A DNA stretch of 22,046 bases from Gammaproteobacteria bacterium UBA6173 (lineage in GTDB: Bacteria > Pseudomonadota > Gammaproteobacteria > Pseudomonadales > Pseudohongiellaceae), in NCBI GenBank assembly GCA_002422225.1, contig DITX01000147.1, positions 8,892 to 30,937 of the forward strand, read 5' to 3'. The translations under genes were made by a program, and so were the position numbers. The notes under the pieces were generated by a model. That model had not been told where the DNA came from. It ran no database searches and saw only the letters and a list, made by a program, of their open reading frames with translations. How positions within the stretch are numbered: position 1 is the first letter of the stretch; each line of letters opens with the position of its first letter. Below, one piece after another: positions 7,163 through 15,624 of the stretch.

Positions 7163-7181
7163 ACTGATTTTTTATACAGCA
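7162..7181. promoter_or_regulatory. LexA (SOS) box 2 upstream of imuA
   Basis: The core is CTGA-N8-ACAG (7164-7179), one base off consensus, with flanking TA. It starts 19 bp after box 1, about two helical turns, so two LexA dimers could bind the same face. It is 18/20 identical to the box in front of dnaE2. Confidence 0.75.
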
Positions 7182-7199
7182 TTTTGCGCCGGAGCTCCC

Positions 7200-7973
7200 A
7201 TGATTTCCCCAGATAGCCCGCTCAACAAACCAGAGGACAAAGTTCAGCAGTTGTTGGCTGACACACCCGGCTTATGGCGAGGAAATCATTCGCACAACAC
7301 AAACGCGCCCCATATTGGGCAACAATATTCATCAACACGATCAATCACTCCGGGCTTGGTTGATTTATTTGATTTACCTGAGCGGCATCGCGAGCACAAC
7401 AGCCATTCCGTTTCCACACAAAGCACGGGATTTAGTGCGCTGGACCAGTTGCTGCCAAGCGGAGGATGGCCAACGAGTGGGCTGGTGGAAATCATTAGTC
7501 GGCATAAAGCGATTGGGGAGCTGCAGATACTCATGCCGTTACTGCGCATGCGCAGCCATCAGCCGCAATCCCTGTTATGGATAACGCCTCCTTACCAGCT
7601 TCATGGTCCAGCACTGGCACAATCAGGCATCAACATTCGTAACAGTTTTGTTATTCCCGCACAAACGCGTTGCAACAATGCCTTATGGAGCATTGAAAAG
7701 GCACTGCAGTCTACTGAGTGCGGTATGGTGCTGGCGTGGCAGAACTGGCTGGGCGGGCGCGTCATTCGCCGGCTGCAAATGGCAGCCAGCGAAGGTAAAA
7801 CACTGGGTGTTTTATTCCACCAACGGCCCACGCCCCACTCACCCGCAACCCTGCAATTGGAACTCAGTGCAGCTCCGGATTCAGATGATGGCCATAGGCA
7901 GATAGGCATCCGGCTTCTGCGCGCCAAAGGCAGCCATCGCCAGGGCGAAATAAGGCTGCGCCTGCCTGGTTAA
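7200..7973 (+). CDS. imuA: translesion synthesis-associated protein ImuA (SulA/RecA-like)
   Basis: The 257-residue product belongs to the ImuA family, a RecA-fold relative that works with ImuB and DnaE2 in SOS-induced mutagenic lesion bypass. The recognisable core begins at STGFSALDQLLPSGGWPTSGLVEI (about 75-98), the usual ImuA start of the fold, and continues through SLLWITPPYQLHGPALAQSGI and VLAWQNWLGGRVIRRLQMAA (about 175-194). The N-terminal 70 residues are polar and variable. The ATG has a GGAG ribosome site with 5 nt spacing. Two LexA-like boxes lie 19-57 bp upstream. imuB follows after 7 bp, so the pair is an operon. No LexA or LexA2 gene precedes it, unlike several pseudomonad cassettes. 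Confidence 0.88.
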   Translation: MISPDSPLNKPEDKVQQLLADTPGLWRGNHSHNTNAPHIGQQYSSTRSITPGLVDLFDLPERHREHNSHSVSTQSTGFSALDQLLPSGGWPTSGLVEIISRHKAIGELQILMPLLRMRSHQPQSLLWITPPYQLHGPALAQSGINIRNSFVIPAQTRCNNALWSIEKALQSTECGMVLAWQNWLGGRVIRRLQMAASEGKTLGVLFHQRPTPHSPATLQLELSAAPDSDDGHRQIGIRLLRAKGSHRQGEIRLRLPG

Positions 7974-7980
7974 TGTTCTC

Positions 7981-9417
7981 ATGGCAGCAAACAGTTACGC
8001 CCTGAGAACCGGCAGTGCTCCGCATTTACGGCCTGTTACCCAGTCCTCAAACAAACCTGGCTTACTGGTCGGCAGCTCTTTCTGGTATGCCCTGCATTTT
8101 CCTGGTCTGAGCCAAGAGGGATGCGTGCAGCCTATCAAAGATCTGGCGGCACTTTGCTTGAGCGTCAGCGATCATATTTATATCCCTGGCCAAGATGTGC
8201 TGGCCATCGATGTGCGCAGCAGCTTACGCTTGTTTGGCGGCATGCGCGGTCTGTCCCGCACGCTACGCCCAGCACTGCAAGACAAACTCAATCAACTGCA
8301 ACTACCAGTACTGTATGTAGAGGCCGCCAGCCCGAGCGCTGCGGCAAGTATTCTGCTCTCTCAAACACGTCAAAATGTGTTGATTCCACAACGTGACGGT
8401 TTGCGCTCAATACTGGGCAGCATCGCAATCGAGCATCTGATGCTGGATAGAAGAATTAAAAAACGCCTCGCTGGGTGCGGATTACATTACTTACGCGACC
8501 TTTGGCGCCTTCCAGCTGCGGCATTAAGGCTGAGATTTGGGCGAGAACTAAGTGACTACCTCTCGCAATTGCTCGGCGAACAAAAGTCCAGTTTGCCACG
8601 CTGGCACGAACGCCTGGTGTTTGAGCACAGCATCACACCGGATATTCAGGCCGAAACACCGGCAGATATACTTGTGTTGGCTGCACCACTGCTAGATCAG
8701 CTGAATGCGTTTTTGCGTAAGCATCATAAAACGGCAGACCAGTTGCTGTTTGGATTAACTGACATACGGCAGCAGACACTGTCAATCGAGCTTTATACCC
8801 GACACCCCGTGCGTGAGAGTTCGGTCTGGTTGATGCTGCTCGAGCATAAATTACAGAAAACCACAATCAACAGTGCTATTACATCCGTAAGTGTGCTGTG
8901 CAGTCATTTCCAGGATTATTACCCCGGTGGCGCACACCCTGCACAGAGCCGGGCCCAACTGTCTGGCTCAGATAAAGCGGCTCCTGATCTGCTGGAGTTA
9001 TTGTCAGCCCGGCTTGGCAAAGATGCGATTTTTTCGATCCATCATGAGGAAGATTATGATCCGGCCGTTGCTGGAAATTATCGGCCCTATGAGCATATAC
9101 AAGCGATTAAACCGTCATTTAAGGCGCCGCGCAGTCATGGGTTTATACCAGCGGGCAAGCAACCGTGTCTGTTGTTACCCACACCCATGCGGCTGACAAC
9201 CCGGCAGCAAAATCCGGTTTATCTTTCGCCGCTGACACTGCTGCAAGGACCAGAGCGCGTCGAAACCCGCTGGTGGACAGGACAGGATATACAGAGGGAT
9301 TATTATGTCGCTCGCAACCTGCAAGGCATGCGTTTATGGATCTTTAGAGACCTCAAGCGCAGCAAAGCAGAACCAAACACCCGGTCAGGCTGGTTTTTGC
9401 AGGGTCTGTTTGCCTGA
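7981..9417 (+). CDS. imuB: ImuB, Y-family polymerase-like mutasome hub
   Basis: The 478-residue ImuB resembles Y-family DNA polymerases but is known to lack catalytic activity and to connect DnaE2 to the sliding clamp. Visible landmarks are the degenerate palm start FWYALHFPGLSQE (about 34-46), IDVRSSLRLFGG (76-87) in place of the catalytic acidic motif, the helix-hairpin-helix-like region around 155-200, and the C-terminal ImuB signature RVETRWWTGQDIQRDYYVAR (426-445). The N-terminal 30 residues precede the usual family start (about residue 30), so the true start may be later; no ribosome site is evident at 7981. A canonical clamp-binding motif is not obvious: ADQLLFGL (252-259) and QSRAQLSG (322-329) are only loose candidates. 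It ends 5 bp before the convergent HD-GYP-type gene. Confidence 0.88.
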   Translation: MAANSYALRTGSAPHLRPVTQSSNKPGLLVGSSFWYALHFPGLSQEGCVQPIKDLAALCLSVSDHIYIPGQDVLAIDVRSSLRLFGGMRGLSRTLRPALQDKLNQLQLPVLYVEAASPSAAASILLSQTRQNVLIPQRDGLRSILGSIAIEHLMLDRRIKKRLAGCGLHYLRDLWRLPAAALRLRFGRELSDYLSQLLGEQKSSLPRWHERLVFEHSITPDIQAETPADILVLAAPLLDQLNAFLRKHHKTADQLLFGLTDIRQQTLSIELYTRHPVRESSVWLMLLEHKLQKTTINSAITSVSVLCSHFQDYYPGGAHPAQSRAQLSGSDKAAPDLLELLSARLGKDAIFSIHHEEDYDPAVAGNYRPYEHIQAIKPSFKAPRSHGFIPAGKQPCLLLPTPMRLTTRQQNPVYLSPLTLLQGPERVETRWWTGQDIQRDYYVARNLQGMRLWIFRDLKRSKAEPNTRSGWFLQGLFA

Positions 9418-9422
9418 TTGAC

Positions 9423-10214
9423 TCAGAGAGCTGACTGCCAAAGGTCATTCAGATAAGGGAAGTTCCACTTTTCAGGAGATTCACGCGCCTCAATACGATC
9501 GTCAATACCCGGCGCAGACAAATCAATCACTGACTGCGCAACAGGCAAACTTGAACGCAGTGAGAAAAATGCTTTCACCTTGGGCTTTAACATCTGCCCT
9601 TCGTTCTGCTCGATCACAACTGCTAGCCGCTGGCTGCTCAAACGTACAAGGCTACCTACCGGATAAATGCCAATCGCTTTGGCAAGCGCGATCATCATGG
9701 CGCACACCGCAACCGAGTGCATATAGGTGTAATCATCAGAGGTTTTAAGCCGGGCAAGGGTAATCAATGCTTGAGGATGACGCTCTACAGACGCCGTAAT
9801 CTGGTCGACAACCTCATGGGCGGTGTCCATGGAGATCGCCTTACCCATACGCGCTTCACGGAACATGTCCGTCACCGCTTTTTTAGACTGATTGCACAAC
9901 TCTTGGGCGCGCGCCACTTCCGCCTGCATAGTGACAGGCCCCGCCTTGGGGACAGGTCTGGCACTGCGAGCCGCTGTCACCACCTGGGCAGCTTCTGGTG
10001 ATGTTTCAGTCTTGGGCAGGCGACCGGGGGTACTGATACTCTTATCCGAATCAATACTGACTTCAGCAATGCCGCAGGTTTTTAATAAAGACAGATCTTC
10101 AATATCTTCCAACAGGAATTTTGTTTTCCAGAAAGGATGTTTAAGCCATGAACCATGCAACTCCTGTACAAACATGCCGAGTTTAAGCTCACTGACGGGA
10201 ATACGCTTTATCAT
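9423..10214 (-). CDS. HD-GYP phosphodiesterase-family protein with internal deletion of the catalytic core
   Basis: The N-terminus (KRIPVSELKLGMFVQELHGSW) is the DUF3391 domain that precedes HD-GYP domains of cyclic-di-GMP phosphodiesterases. Residues 158-181 (KTSDDYTYMHSVAVCAMMIA onward) are the first helix of the HD-GYP domain, and residues 182-260 (GIYPVGSLVRL, RLAVVIEQNEG, DLSAPGIDDRI) are the normal C-terminal tail. Everything between them, about 150 residues including the HD pair, the HDxGK motif and HHExxDGxGYP, is missing while the frame is kept. The product is 263 residues against roughly 400-430 for intact relatives. It should be unable to hydrolyse c-di-GMP; it may be a pseudogene or a repurposed protein. 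The start at 10214 fits DUF3391; upstream codons to 10244 are less likely. Confidence 0.85.
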   Translation of the reverse strand: MIKRIPVSELKLGMFVQELHGSWLKHPFWKTKFLLEDIEDLSLLKTCGIAEVSIDSDKSISTPGRLPKTETSPEAAQVVTAARSARPVPKAGPVTMQAEVARAQELCNQSKKAVTDMFREARMGKAISMDTAHEVVDQITASVERHPQALITLARLKTSDDYTYMHSVAVCAMMIALAKAIGIYPVGSLVRLSSQRLAVVIEQNEGQMLKPKVKAFFSLRSSLPVAQSVIDLSAPGIDDRIEARESPEKWNFPYLNDLWQSAL

Positions 10215-10386
10215 TACATCGACAACCTGACCACAACGGGCCAAAATTTAAGTGCGACATGTTACTTGAGTTACCACAACAGTTTAAAGTGCTAGACTTG
10301 TCAGGGTATTCTTAATAAGCGGCAATTTGTCGGCAATCCTAAGTTTTCTCAACGCCTTTGGCAGCTGTTCCTTCAGATACCCACTC

Positions 10387-11325
10387 ATGACACAAACGAC
10401 AAAAGCCTGGTTACAAATCCATCTGTGTGTGGTGCTTTGGGGATTTACTGCCATTCTTGGCAAACTGATCACGCTGGATGCGCTGCCATTGGTGTTGTGG
10501 CGCATGGCGTTGGTCGCAGTCATTCTACTGTTGCTGCCGTCGGTATTAAGATCGCTGCGTAATTTGCCGATGCGCCTGATTGGCATCTATACCGGCATTG
10601 GTATTCTGGTCACCCTGCACTGGCTGACGTTTTATGGGGCTATCCGTCTGTCAAATGCATCCGTCGCGGTGACCTGTATTGCCACAGTTCCGGTATTTCT
10701 GGCTATTCTTGAACCAATATTGGCAGGCCGGCGCTTTCAGCCTTCAGAGTTGCTGCTTGGCATGATGGTATTGCCTGGCATTGTGCTGGTGGTTGGCGGC
10801 ACGCCGGAGGCCATGAATGCCGGCATTGTTATGGGCCTGGTGTCGGCAATGTTTGTTGCCTTATTTGCGGCGCTTAACAAACGCTATGTACTTAAGGCCG
10901 ATGCACTGACTGTCACCGCCATTGAAATGGCAGCTGGCGCAGTCATGTTGATTATCATTGGCCTGATGTATCAGTTACTACCAGGTTTACCCATGGTGGC
11001 AGGCATTGTAGAAAGCCCATCAGATCTGTTTGCATTCCCACAAGGCAACGACCTGATATGGCTGTTGATTCTGGCGCTGGGATGTACGCTACTACCATTT
11101 GCACTCTCATTGGTAGCGCTTCGCCAACTGTCAGCGTATGCCAGCTCGCTGGCAGTCAATCTTGAGCCGCTGTATGCAATTGCGTTGGCGATAATGCTAC
11201 TGGGCGAACAGCAGGAGGTCAGCGCGGGCTTTTATATGGGCGCCGCGCTGATCGTTGCTGTTGTGCTGATCTACCCTTGGTGGAGCCGACGGGGAACAGT
11301 ATTGGCGTCAACAAACAATTACTGA
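10387..11325 (+). CDS. DMT superfamily transporter (EamA family)
   Basis: The 312-residue integral membrane protein has about ten hydrophobic spans arranged as two EamA repeats, each of about five helices. The first repeat begins QIHLCVVLWGFTAILGKLI (residues 10-28) and contains RLSNASVAVTCIATVPVFLAI. The second has GLVSAMFVALFAALNKRYVL and ends in SSLAVNLEPLYAIALAIMLL, the conserved Pro-containing helix typical of the family. Such proteins export small metabolites or amino acids from the cytoplasm; the substrate is not predictable here. The ATG at 10387 starts a normal N-terminus; a start at 10327 would add residues unlike the family. The gene converges with the next one, 5 bp between stops. 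Confidence 0.88.
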   Translation: MTQTTKAWLQIHLCVVLWGFTAILGKLITLDALPLVLWRMALVAVILLLLPSVLRSLRNLPMRLIGIYTGIGILVTLHWLTFYGAIRLSNASVAVTCIATVPVFLAILEPILAGRRFQPSELLLGMMVLPGIVLVVGGTPEAMNAGIVMGLVSAMFVALFAALNKRYVLKADALTVTAIEMAAGAVMLIIIGLMYQLLPGLPMVAGIVESPSDLFAFPQGNDLIWLLILALGCTLLPFALSLVALRQLSAYASSLAVNLEPLYAIALAIMLLGEQQEVSAGFYMGAALIVAVVLIYPWWSRRGTVLASTNNY

Positions 11326-11330
11326 GCTGA

Positions 11331-12356
11331 TTACTGAGAATCAGCCTCCTGGGCCGCGTAATGTTCCTGCCATCGAGCGCCTGACAGCGCACCTACAATC
11401 GCATAATTGCCTTCATGACAGGCATATTCATAAATTCTGTTGCCCGCTGGCAAACGACGCATGGGCACTTCAGCTGTCCATGATCGTCCAAACACCTCTG
11501 GTTCATTGATGGTGACACGGTAGTTAATCTGTCCATCAGACTCCATGGAAAACCATTCGGTGCTGACCATATTGCCGGTTGAACCCCGGAAACTTTGCTG
11601 AGGATGCATATTCCGGGTAGTCACCACCAAGGTATCACCCTCCCAATGACCGACCGAATCGCCCATCCACTTATGAATGGCCTCGTGCTGGTGAGTGTCA
11701 TCGAGACGAATAATTCGAACATCATTCACCATTTCCGCCATGATCATCACGTAATCTGCGGTTTGCACAATCCGATAGTTACTGTTGTATGACATGGGCA
11801 GCATGGGTGGCCCCGCCGTAGACAACACAGACAATAAACAACGTTCACCCGCGGGCCTCAGCTCCGGGCCATCAAACTCGGCGACACCTGGGCGCGCCAG
11901 CATCTGCGAAATAAAGTCGCGATTGCGTCCATTTTCCGCGTAAGGAATACGCCCGTTTGGAGGATCAATCACCAGCGAAGTGCGATATTCACCATGAATC
12001 TGCGCCACGTACGCGCTGCCGAAAAACCAGTCAGCCTCCAGGCGGATAGGCTCACCTTTGGGGGGAGGCCCACGATTAGGATCGAGGGTGTCAGTTTTCG
12101 TGAGATCCGTCAGTCCAGCCGCAGACTCCGGACGCCAGGCAGCGGCCTCTTCTGCCGTCATCGCCTGACGGTCAGCGAACTGTGGCGGACGCTCAACCGG
12201 GGTATCCGTCTCATTGGTCCATATGCCCTGAAAATCCGGGCGCCCATCAGGCAATCGCGGAATATCCGCCAGCAGTCCTGTGCTGAAAAAACCAATAAAC
12301 AGTGCTGCGATCGACGTCATTGATCTACCGCGAACTCCATAACTCTTTAGACTCAT
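11331..12356 (-). CDS. secreted protein of an uncharacterised family, paralog A (341 aa)
   Basis: A signal peptide is visible (hydrophobic residues 14-30, likely cleavage after GLLA), so the mature protein is probably periplasmic or extracellular. The mature N-terminus has IPRLPDGRPDFQGIW (32-46) and TPVERP (52-57). Later landmarks are GERCLL (170-175), KWMGDSVGHWEGDTLVVTTR (229-248), VTINEPEVF (281-289) and YEYACHEGNYAI (309-320). Two more genes in this window share these landmarks. Similar sequences are common in Acidobacteria and marine Gammaproteobacteria, to my knowledge without an assigned function. The ATG at 12356 has a GGAGG about 11 nt upstream. It follows the dnaE2 stop by 65 bp on the same strand, so readthrough from dnaE2 is possible. 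Two Cys and the HEGNY motif are the best candidates for a functional site. Confidence 0.82.
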   Translation of the reverse strand: MSLKSYGVRGRSMTSIAALFIGFFSTGLLADIPRLPDGRPDFQGIWTNETDTPVERPPQFADRQAMTAEEAAAWRPESAAGLTDLTKTDTLDPNRGPPPKGEPIRLEADWFFGSAYVAQIHGEYRTSLVIDPPNGRIPYAENGRNRDFISQMLARPGVAEFDGPELRPAGERCLLSVLSTAGPPMLPMSYNSNYRIVQTADYVMIMAEMVNDVRIIRLDDTHQHEAIHKWMGDSVGHWEGDTLVVTTRNMHPQQSFRGSTGNMVSTEWFSMESDGQINYRVTINEPEVFGRSWTAEVPMRRLPAGNRIYEYACHEGNYAIVGALSGARWQEHYAAQEADSQ

Positions 12357-12421
12357 TTGCGTATAAACCTCCAATTTTTGGGTAAGTTTACACAAGTTTT
12401 TAGGTGGTTTGCTGTTCAAGA

Positions 12422-15400
12422 TCAAGAAAAATTACGAGAGTGCAGACTCATCCCGGCAAACCAGTGGCTAAGATCAACCAGAACGGTCGCGATCACATGT
12501 GTCACACCATCTGCTCGTTGCAACTTACCCGTTATGCCCATAACGGACGCCTCATGTACCTGCCGATAGTAATGCTCCAATAGGGACGGCCAGACCACCA
12601 CATTCATAAAACCGGTTTCGTCCTCCAATGTCAGGAAAGTAACACCCGATGCGGTTTGAGGGCGTTGCCGGCAAGTAATCAGCCCAGCCACCTTAACCAC
12701 ATCGCCATCCGACCGTTGTTCAAGACCTTCGGCGCTCGATACCCGATATTGCGTCAGATGCGCCCGCCATAACGCCAAAGGATGACGGCGTAGACTTAAG
12801 CCGGTGTGATTGTAATCAGCCAGAATATTTTGCGCCTCGTCAGGCTTGGGCAACATGAATTCAGCACCGATACGCGCTTGACCAAAATCATCTGACACTT
12901 CTGCAAACAAGGGCGGCACAATCTCCACAGCACTGGCGTCCCAAAACGCCCGGTGACGATCGCTTGCCAGCGCACTGAGGGCATCAGCTGCCGCCAACGC
13001 ATCACGGTCACGCTGATTCAGGCCGACGCGGCGCACAAGATCAACAACACTGACAAATGCCGACTGTTGCCGGGCGAGTAATAACTGGTGCGCTGCTGTT
13101 GATGACAGACCTTTAACCAGACGCAGCCCCAGACGTAAGGCGTTATTTTCGAGCGTGCAATCCCACTGGCTGAGACGCACATCGACTGGCAACACCAACA
13201 CACCATGCCTGCGTAAATCCTGCACCAACTGGGCTGGTGCATAAAACCCCATGGGCTGGCTATTGATGAGCGCACACACAAACGCTGCCGGGTGATGACA
13301 CTTTAACCAGGCAGACACATACGCCAGCAGTGCAAAACTTGCGGAATGTGATTCCGGAAAACCATAGTCTCCAAACCCGCGAATCTGCTGATAAATCTGG
13401 CGGGCAAAACTCTCCGTGTAGCCTCGTGCGCGCATACCACTGATCAGTTTCTCTTCAAAAGGTTCGAGGCCGCCTTTACGCTTCCAGGCAGCCATGGCGC
13501 GGCGCAACTGATCGGATTCACCGCCTGAAAATCCAGCGGCCACCATCGCGATCTGCATCACTTGTTCCTGAAAAATAGGCACACCCAGCGTTCGTTCCAG
13601 CACACCACGCACGCCCTCGCTGGGATAAACAACCGGCTCTTTTCCTTGTCGACGCGCCAGGTAGGGGTGCACCATATCGCCTTGAATAGGGCCGGGTCTC
13701 ACAATCGCTATCTGAATCACCAGATCATAATAATTTCGGGGCCGCAACCGTGGCAGCATACTCATCTGAGCGCGCGATTCAATCTGGAATACGCCGACGG
13801 TATCTGCCCGACTGATCATCTCGTAGACCTGCGGATCTTCCGCGGGGATATCCTGCAACTGCCAGGGTCTACCCTGTATCGGCGGCAGCAACGCGAGTGC
13901 TTTGCGCACAGCAGTCAACATGCCCAGCGCCAGAATATCCACTTTCAGCAAACCCAATGCTTCCAGATCATCTTTTTCCCATTGAATGACAGTGCGATCA
14001 GCCATGGCGGCATTTTCAACAGGAACCAGTTCATACAAGGGCCCTTCACTGATCACAAATCCGCCCACATGTTGTGAAAGATGCCGTGGAAATCCACACA
14101 ACTGTTCTACCAGATCAACCAACTGCTGCAATACACCAGATTCCAATTCCGGTGACTCGATCTGCACAACGTTTCCGTCACTGTTCATGCGCAGGCAACT
14201 TACACAACGCTCTATCTGATCAAGGCTCAAAGCAAGCGCTTTACCAACATCCCGTATAGCACTGCGCCGCCGATAACAAATGACCGTGGCCGCTAATGCC
14301 GCACGATGCCGACCATATTTTTTATAAACATACTGGATAACTTCTTCGCGCCGCTCATGTTCAAAATCCACATCTATATCTGGAGGCTCATTGCGCTCCT
14401 TAGACAAAAACCGTTCAAACAATAGCTGCATCCGTGCAGGATCAACGGCAGTAATTCCGAGGCAATAACAAACGGCTGAATTGGCTGCTGAACCACGCCC
14501 CTGGCACAGAATTCCCTGGCCGCGGGCAAATACCACAATATCGTGCACGGTCAGGAAGAAGTGCTCATACGCCAGCTCACTGATCAGTTTCAGTTCCCTG
14601 ACGACAAGTTGTTGCACAGCCTCAGGCGCACCTCCAGGCCACCGCAGTTGCATGCCTTCCAGTGTCAGTTTGTGCAGCCAACTGCTCGAAGTATGCGTTT
14701 GTGGAACAAGTTCGCGCGGATATTCATAACGCAGTTCATCAAGAGAGAACTGGCACTGCTCAGCGATGCCAAGTGTTTCAGCAAGCCACTCAGCCGGGAA
14801 AATTCGTGCCAGCAAACGGCGACTTCGCAGATAGTGCTGGCCATTGGCGGGCAGGTCAAAACCCAGATCAGCGACAGATTTGCCCAGACGAATTGCTGTG
14901 ATGGTATCGCGCAGGGCCCGACGCTGCGGGATGTGCATCTGCACACCTCCCGCCGCACATACCGGCACGCCCGAAAGTTCGGACAAACGCTGTAAAGCAA
15001 CTATTTTTGTCTCATCACCTGACAGCAAAAACAGTTCCGCGGCTATCCACAACCGCTTGCCAAAGACGGCAGACAGCTGCGCCAGTATGCCCAGCGACTG
15101 CTGTTCAAACCTGCGGTGGTCGACCACATTCTGCGCAGGCACCCACAAAACAAAAGTATCGCTCAATGCCGCTTCCAGCAACTGATCCAGCCCCAGACTG
15201 TACTCACCTTTAGCGGCCTCACGACGGCTTCTGGTAATCAATGCGCATATCTGCCCATAACCACATCGATTACGGGCCAGCAAGACCACCTGTACCGCTT
15301 GCGACAAGTTGAACTCGCTGCCAATGATGAGCTTGAAGTCACGGGCGCGCTCACCTGCTGCCTTGATCACCATATGTGCACGCACAATACCGGCCATTGA

Positions 15401-15568
15401 ACACTCGTCCGTAATAGCCAATGCGTGATAACCCAGCACAATTGCACGCTCAACCAGCTCTTCGGGAAATGAAGCGGCACGCAGAAAACTGAAATTAGTC
15501 AAACAATGCAGCTCGGCGTAAGCGGGCAGCGGCTGTTGTTGCAGGACGTTAACGACATCAGGAGGCAT
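12422..15568 (-). CDS. dnaE2: error-prone DNA polymerase III alpha-type subunit DnaE2 (ImuC)
   Basis: The 1048-residue C-family polymerase is the catalytic member of the ImuA-ImuB-DnaE2 mutasome. The N-terminal PHP domain begins YAELHCLTNFSFLRAAS (17-33) and includes LAITDECSMAG. The palm holds the catalytic aspartates in PPDIDVDFEHERR (395-407; D399 and D401) and in LLKVDILALGML (D544). The fingers include SHSASFALLAYVSAWLKCHHP, and a C-terminal OB fold spans about 950-1000 (VKVAGLITCRQR, TFLTLEDETGFMNVVVWPS). Length and the C-terminal end shortly after the OB fold (no tau-binding tail) fit DnaE2 rather than DnaE1. A LexA-like box sits 19 bp before the ATG. The ribosome site is weak. It faces imuAB instead of following it. 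Confidence 0.93.
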   Translation of the reverse strand: MPPDVVNVLQQQPLPAYAELHCLTNFSFLRAASFPEELVERAIVLGYHALAITDECSMAGIVRAHMVIKAAGERARDFKLIIGSEFNLSQAVQVVLLARNRCGYGQICALITRSRREAAKGEYSLGLDQLLEAALSDTFVLWVPAQNVVDHRRFEQQSLGILAQLSAVFGKRLWIAAELFLLSGDETKIVALQRLSELSGVPVCAAGGVQMHIPQRRALRDTITAIRLGKSVADLGFDLPANGQHYLRSRRLLARIFPAEWLAETLGIAEQCQFSLDELRYEYPRELVPQTHTSSSWLHKLTLEGMQLRWPGGAPEAVQQLVVRELKLISELAYEHFFLTVHDIVVFARGQGILCQGRGSAANSAVCYCLGITAVDPARMQLLFERFLSKERNEPPDIDVDFEHERREEVIQYVYKKYGRHRAALAATVICYRRRSAIRDVGKALALSLDQIERCVSCLRMNSDGNVVQIESPELESGVLQQLVDLVEQLCGFPRHLSQHVGGFVISEGPLYELVPVENAAMADRTVIQWEKDDLEALGLLKVDILALGMLTAVRKALALLPPIQGRPWQLQDIPAEDPQVYEMISRADTVGVFQIESRAQMSMLPRLRPRNYYDLVIQIAIVRPGPIQGDMVHPYLARRQGKEPVVYPSEGVRGVLERTLGVPIFQEQVMQIAMVAAGFSGGESDQLRRAMAAWKRKGGLEPFEEKLISGMRARGYTESFARQIYQQIRGFGDYGFPESHSASFALLAYVSAWLKCHHPAAFVCALINSQPMGFYAPAQLVQDLRRHGVLVLPVDVRLSQWDCTLENNALRLGLRLVKGLSSTAAHQLLLARQQSAFVSVVDLVRRVGLNQRDRDALAAADALSALASDRHRAFWDASAVEIVPPLFAEVSDDFGQARIGAEFMLPKPDEAQNILADYNHTGLSLRRHPLALWRAHLTQYRVSSAEGLEQRSDGDVVKVAGLITCRQRPQTASGVTFLTLEDETGFMNVVVWPSLLEHYYRQVHEASVMGITGKLQRADGVTHVIATVLVDLSHWFAGMSLHSRNFS

Positions 15569-15571
15569 AAA

Positions 15572-15621
15572 AAAACACCAGAAAAATACTGATTATTTAT
15601 ACAGTATATTCCTGGTGTTTT
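15572..15621. repeat. 50-bp near-perfect palindrome concentric with the dnaE2 LexA box
   Basis: AAAACACCAG (15572-15581) and CTGGTGTTTT (15612-15621) are exact inverted repeats. Their centre (15596.5) coincides with that of the LexA box (15587-15606). Between them only a few positions fail to pair. On the minus strand a run of T follows directly, then the dnaE2 ATG. Confidence 0.8.
15587..15606. promoter_or_regulatory. LexA (SOS) box of dnaE2
   Basis: TACTGATTATTTATACAGTA has one perfect half-site (ACAG) and one with a single change (CTGA). It matches imuA box 2 at 18 of 20 positions, in the same plus-strand orientation although dnaE2 runs the other way. It covers the candidate -10 of dnaE2. 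Confidence 0.78.
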
Positions 15622-15624
15622 AAA
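15596..15624 (-). promoter_or_regulatory. candidate promoter of dnaE2
   Basis: Read on the minus strand, TTTAAA (15619-15624) and TATAAA (15596-15601) are 17 bp apart. This would start transcription about 20 bases before the ATG. The -10 sits in the LexA box, consistent with SOS repression. Confidence 0.5.

Noticed and set aside
13562..14077. 171-residue plus-strand frame inside dnaE2
   Set aside because: It is antisense to the polymerase palm; open only because of the codon use of dnaE2.
6852..15610. Genomic island or mobile element around the SOS genes
   Set aside because: No transposase, integrase, tRNA, direct-repeat boundary or terminal inverted repeats were seen; the AT-rich gap alone is not enough.
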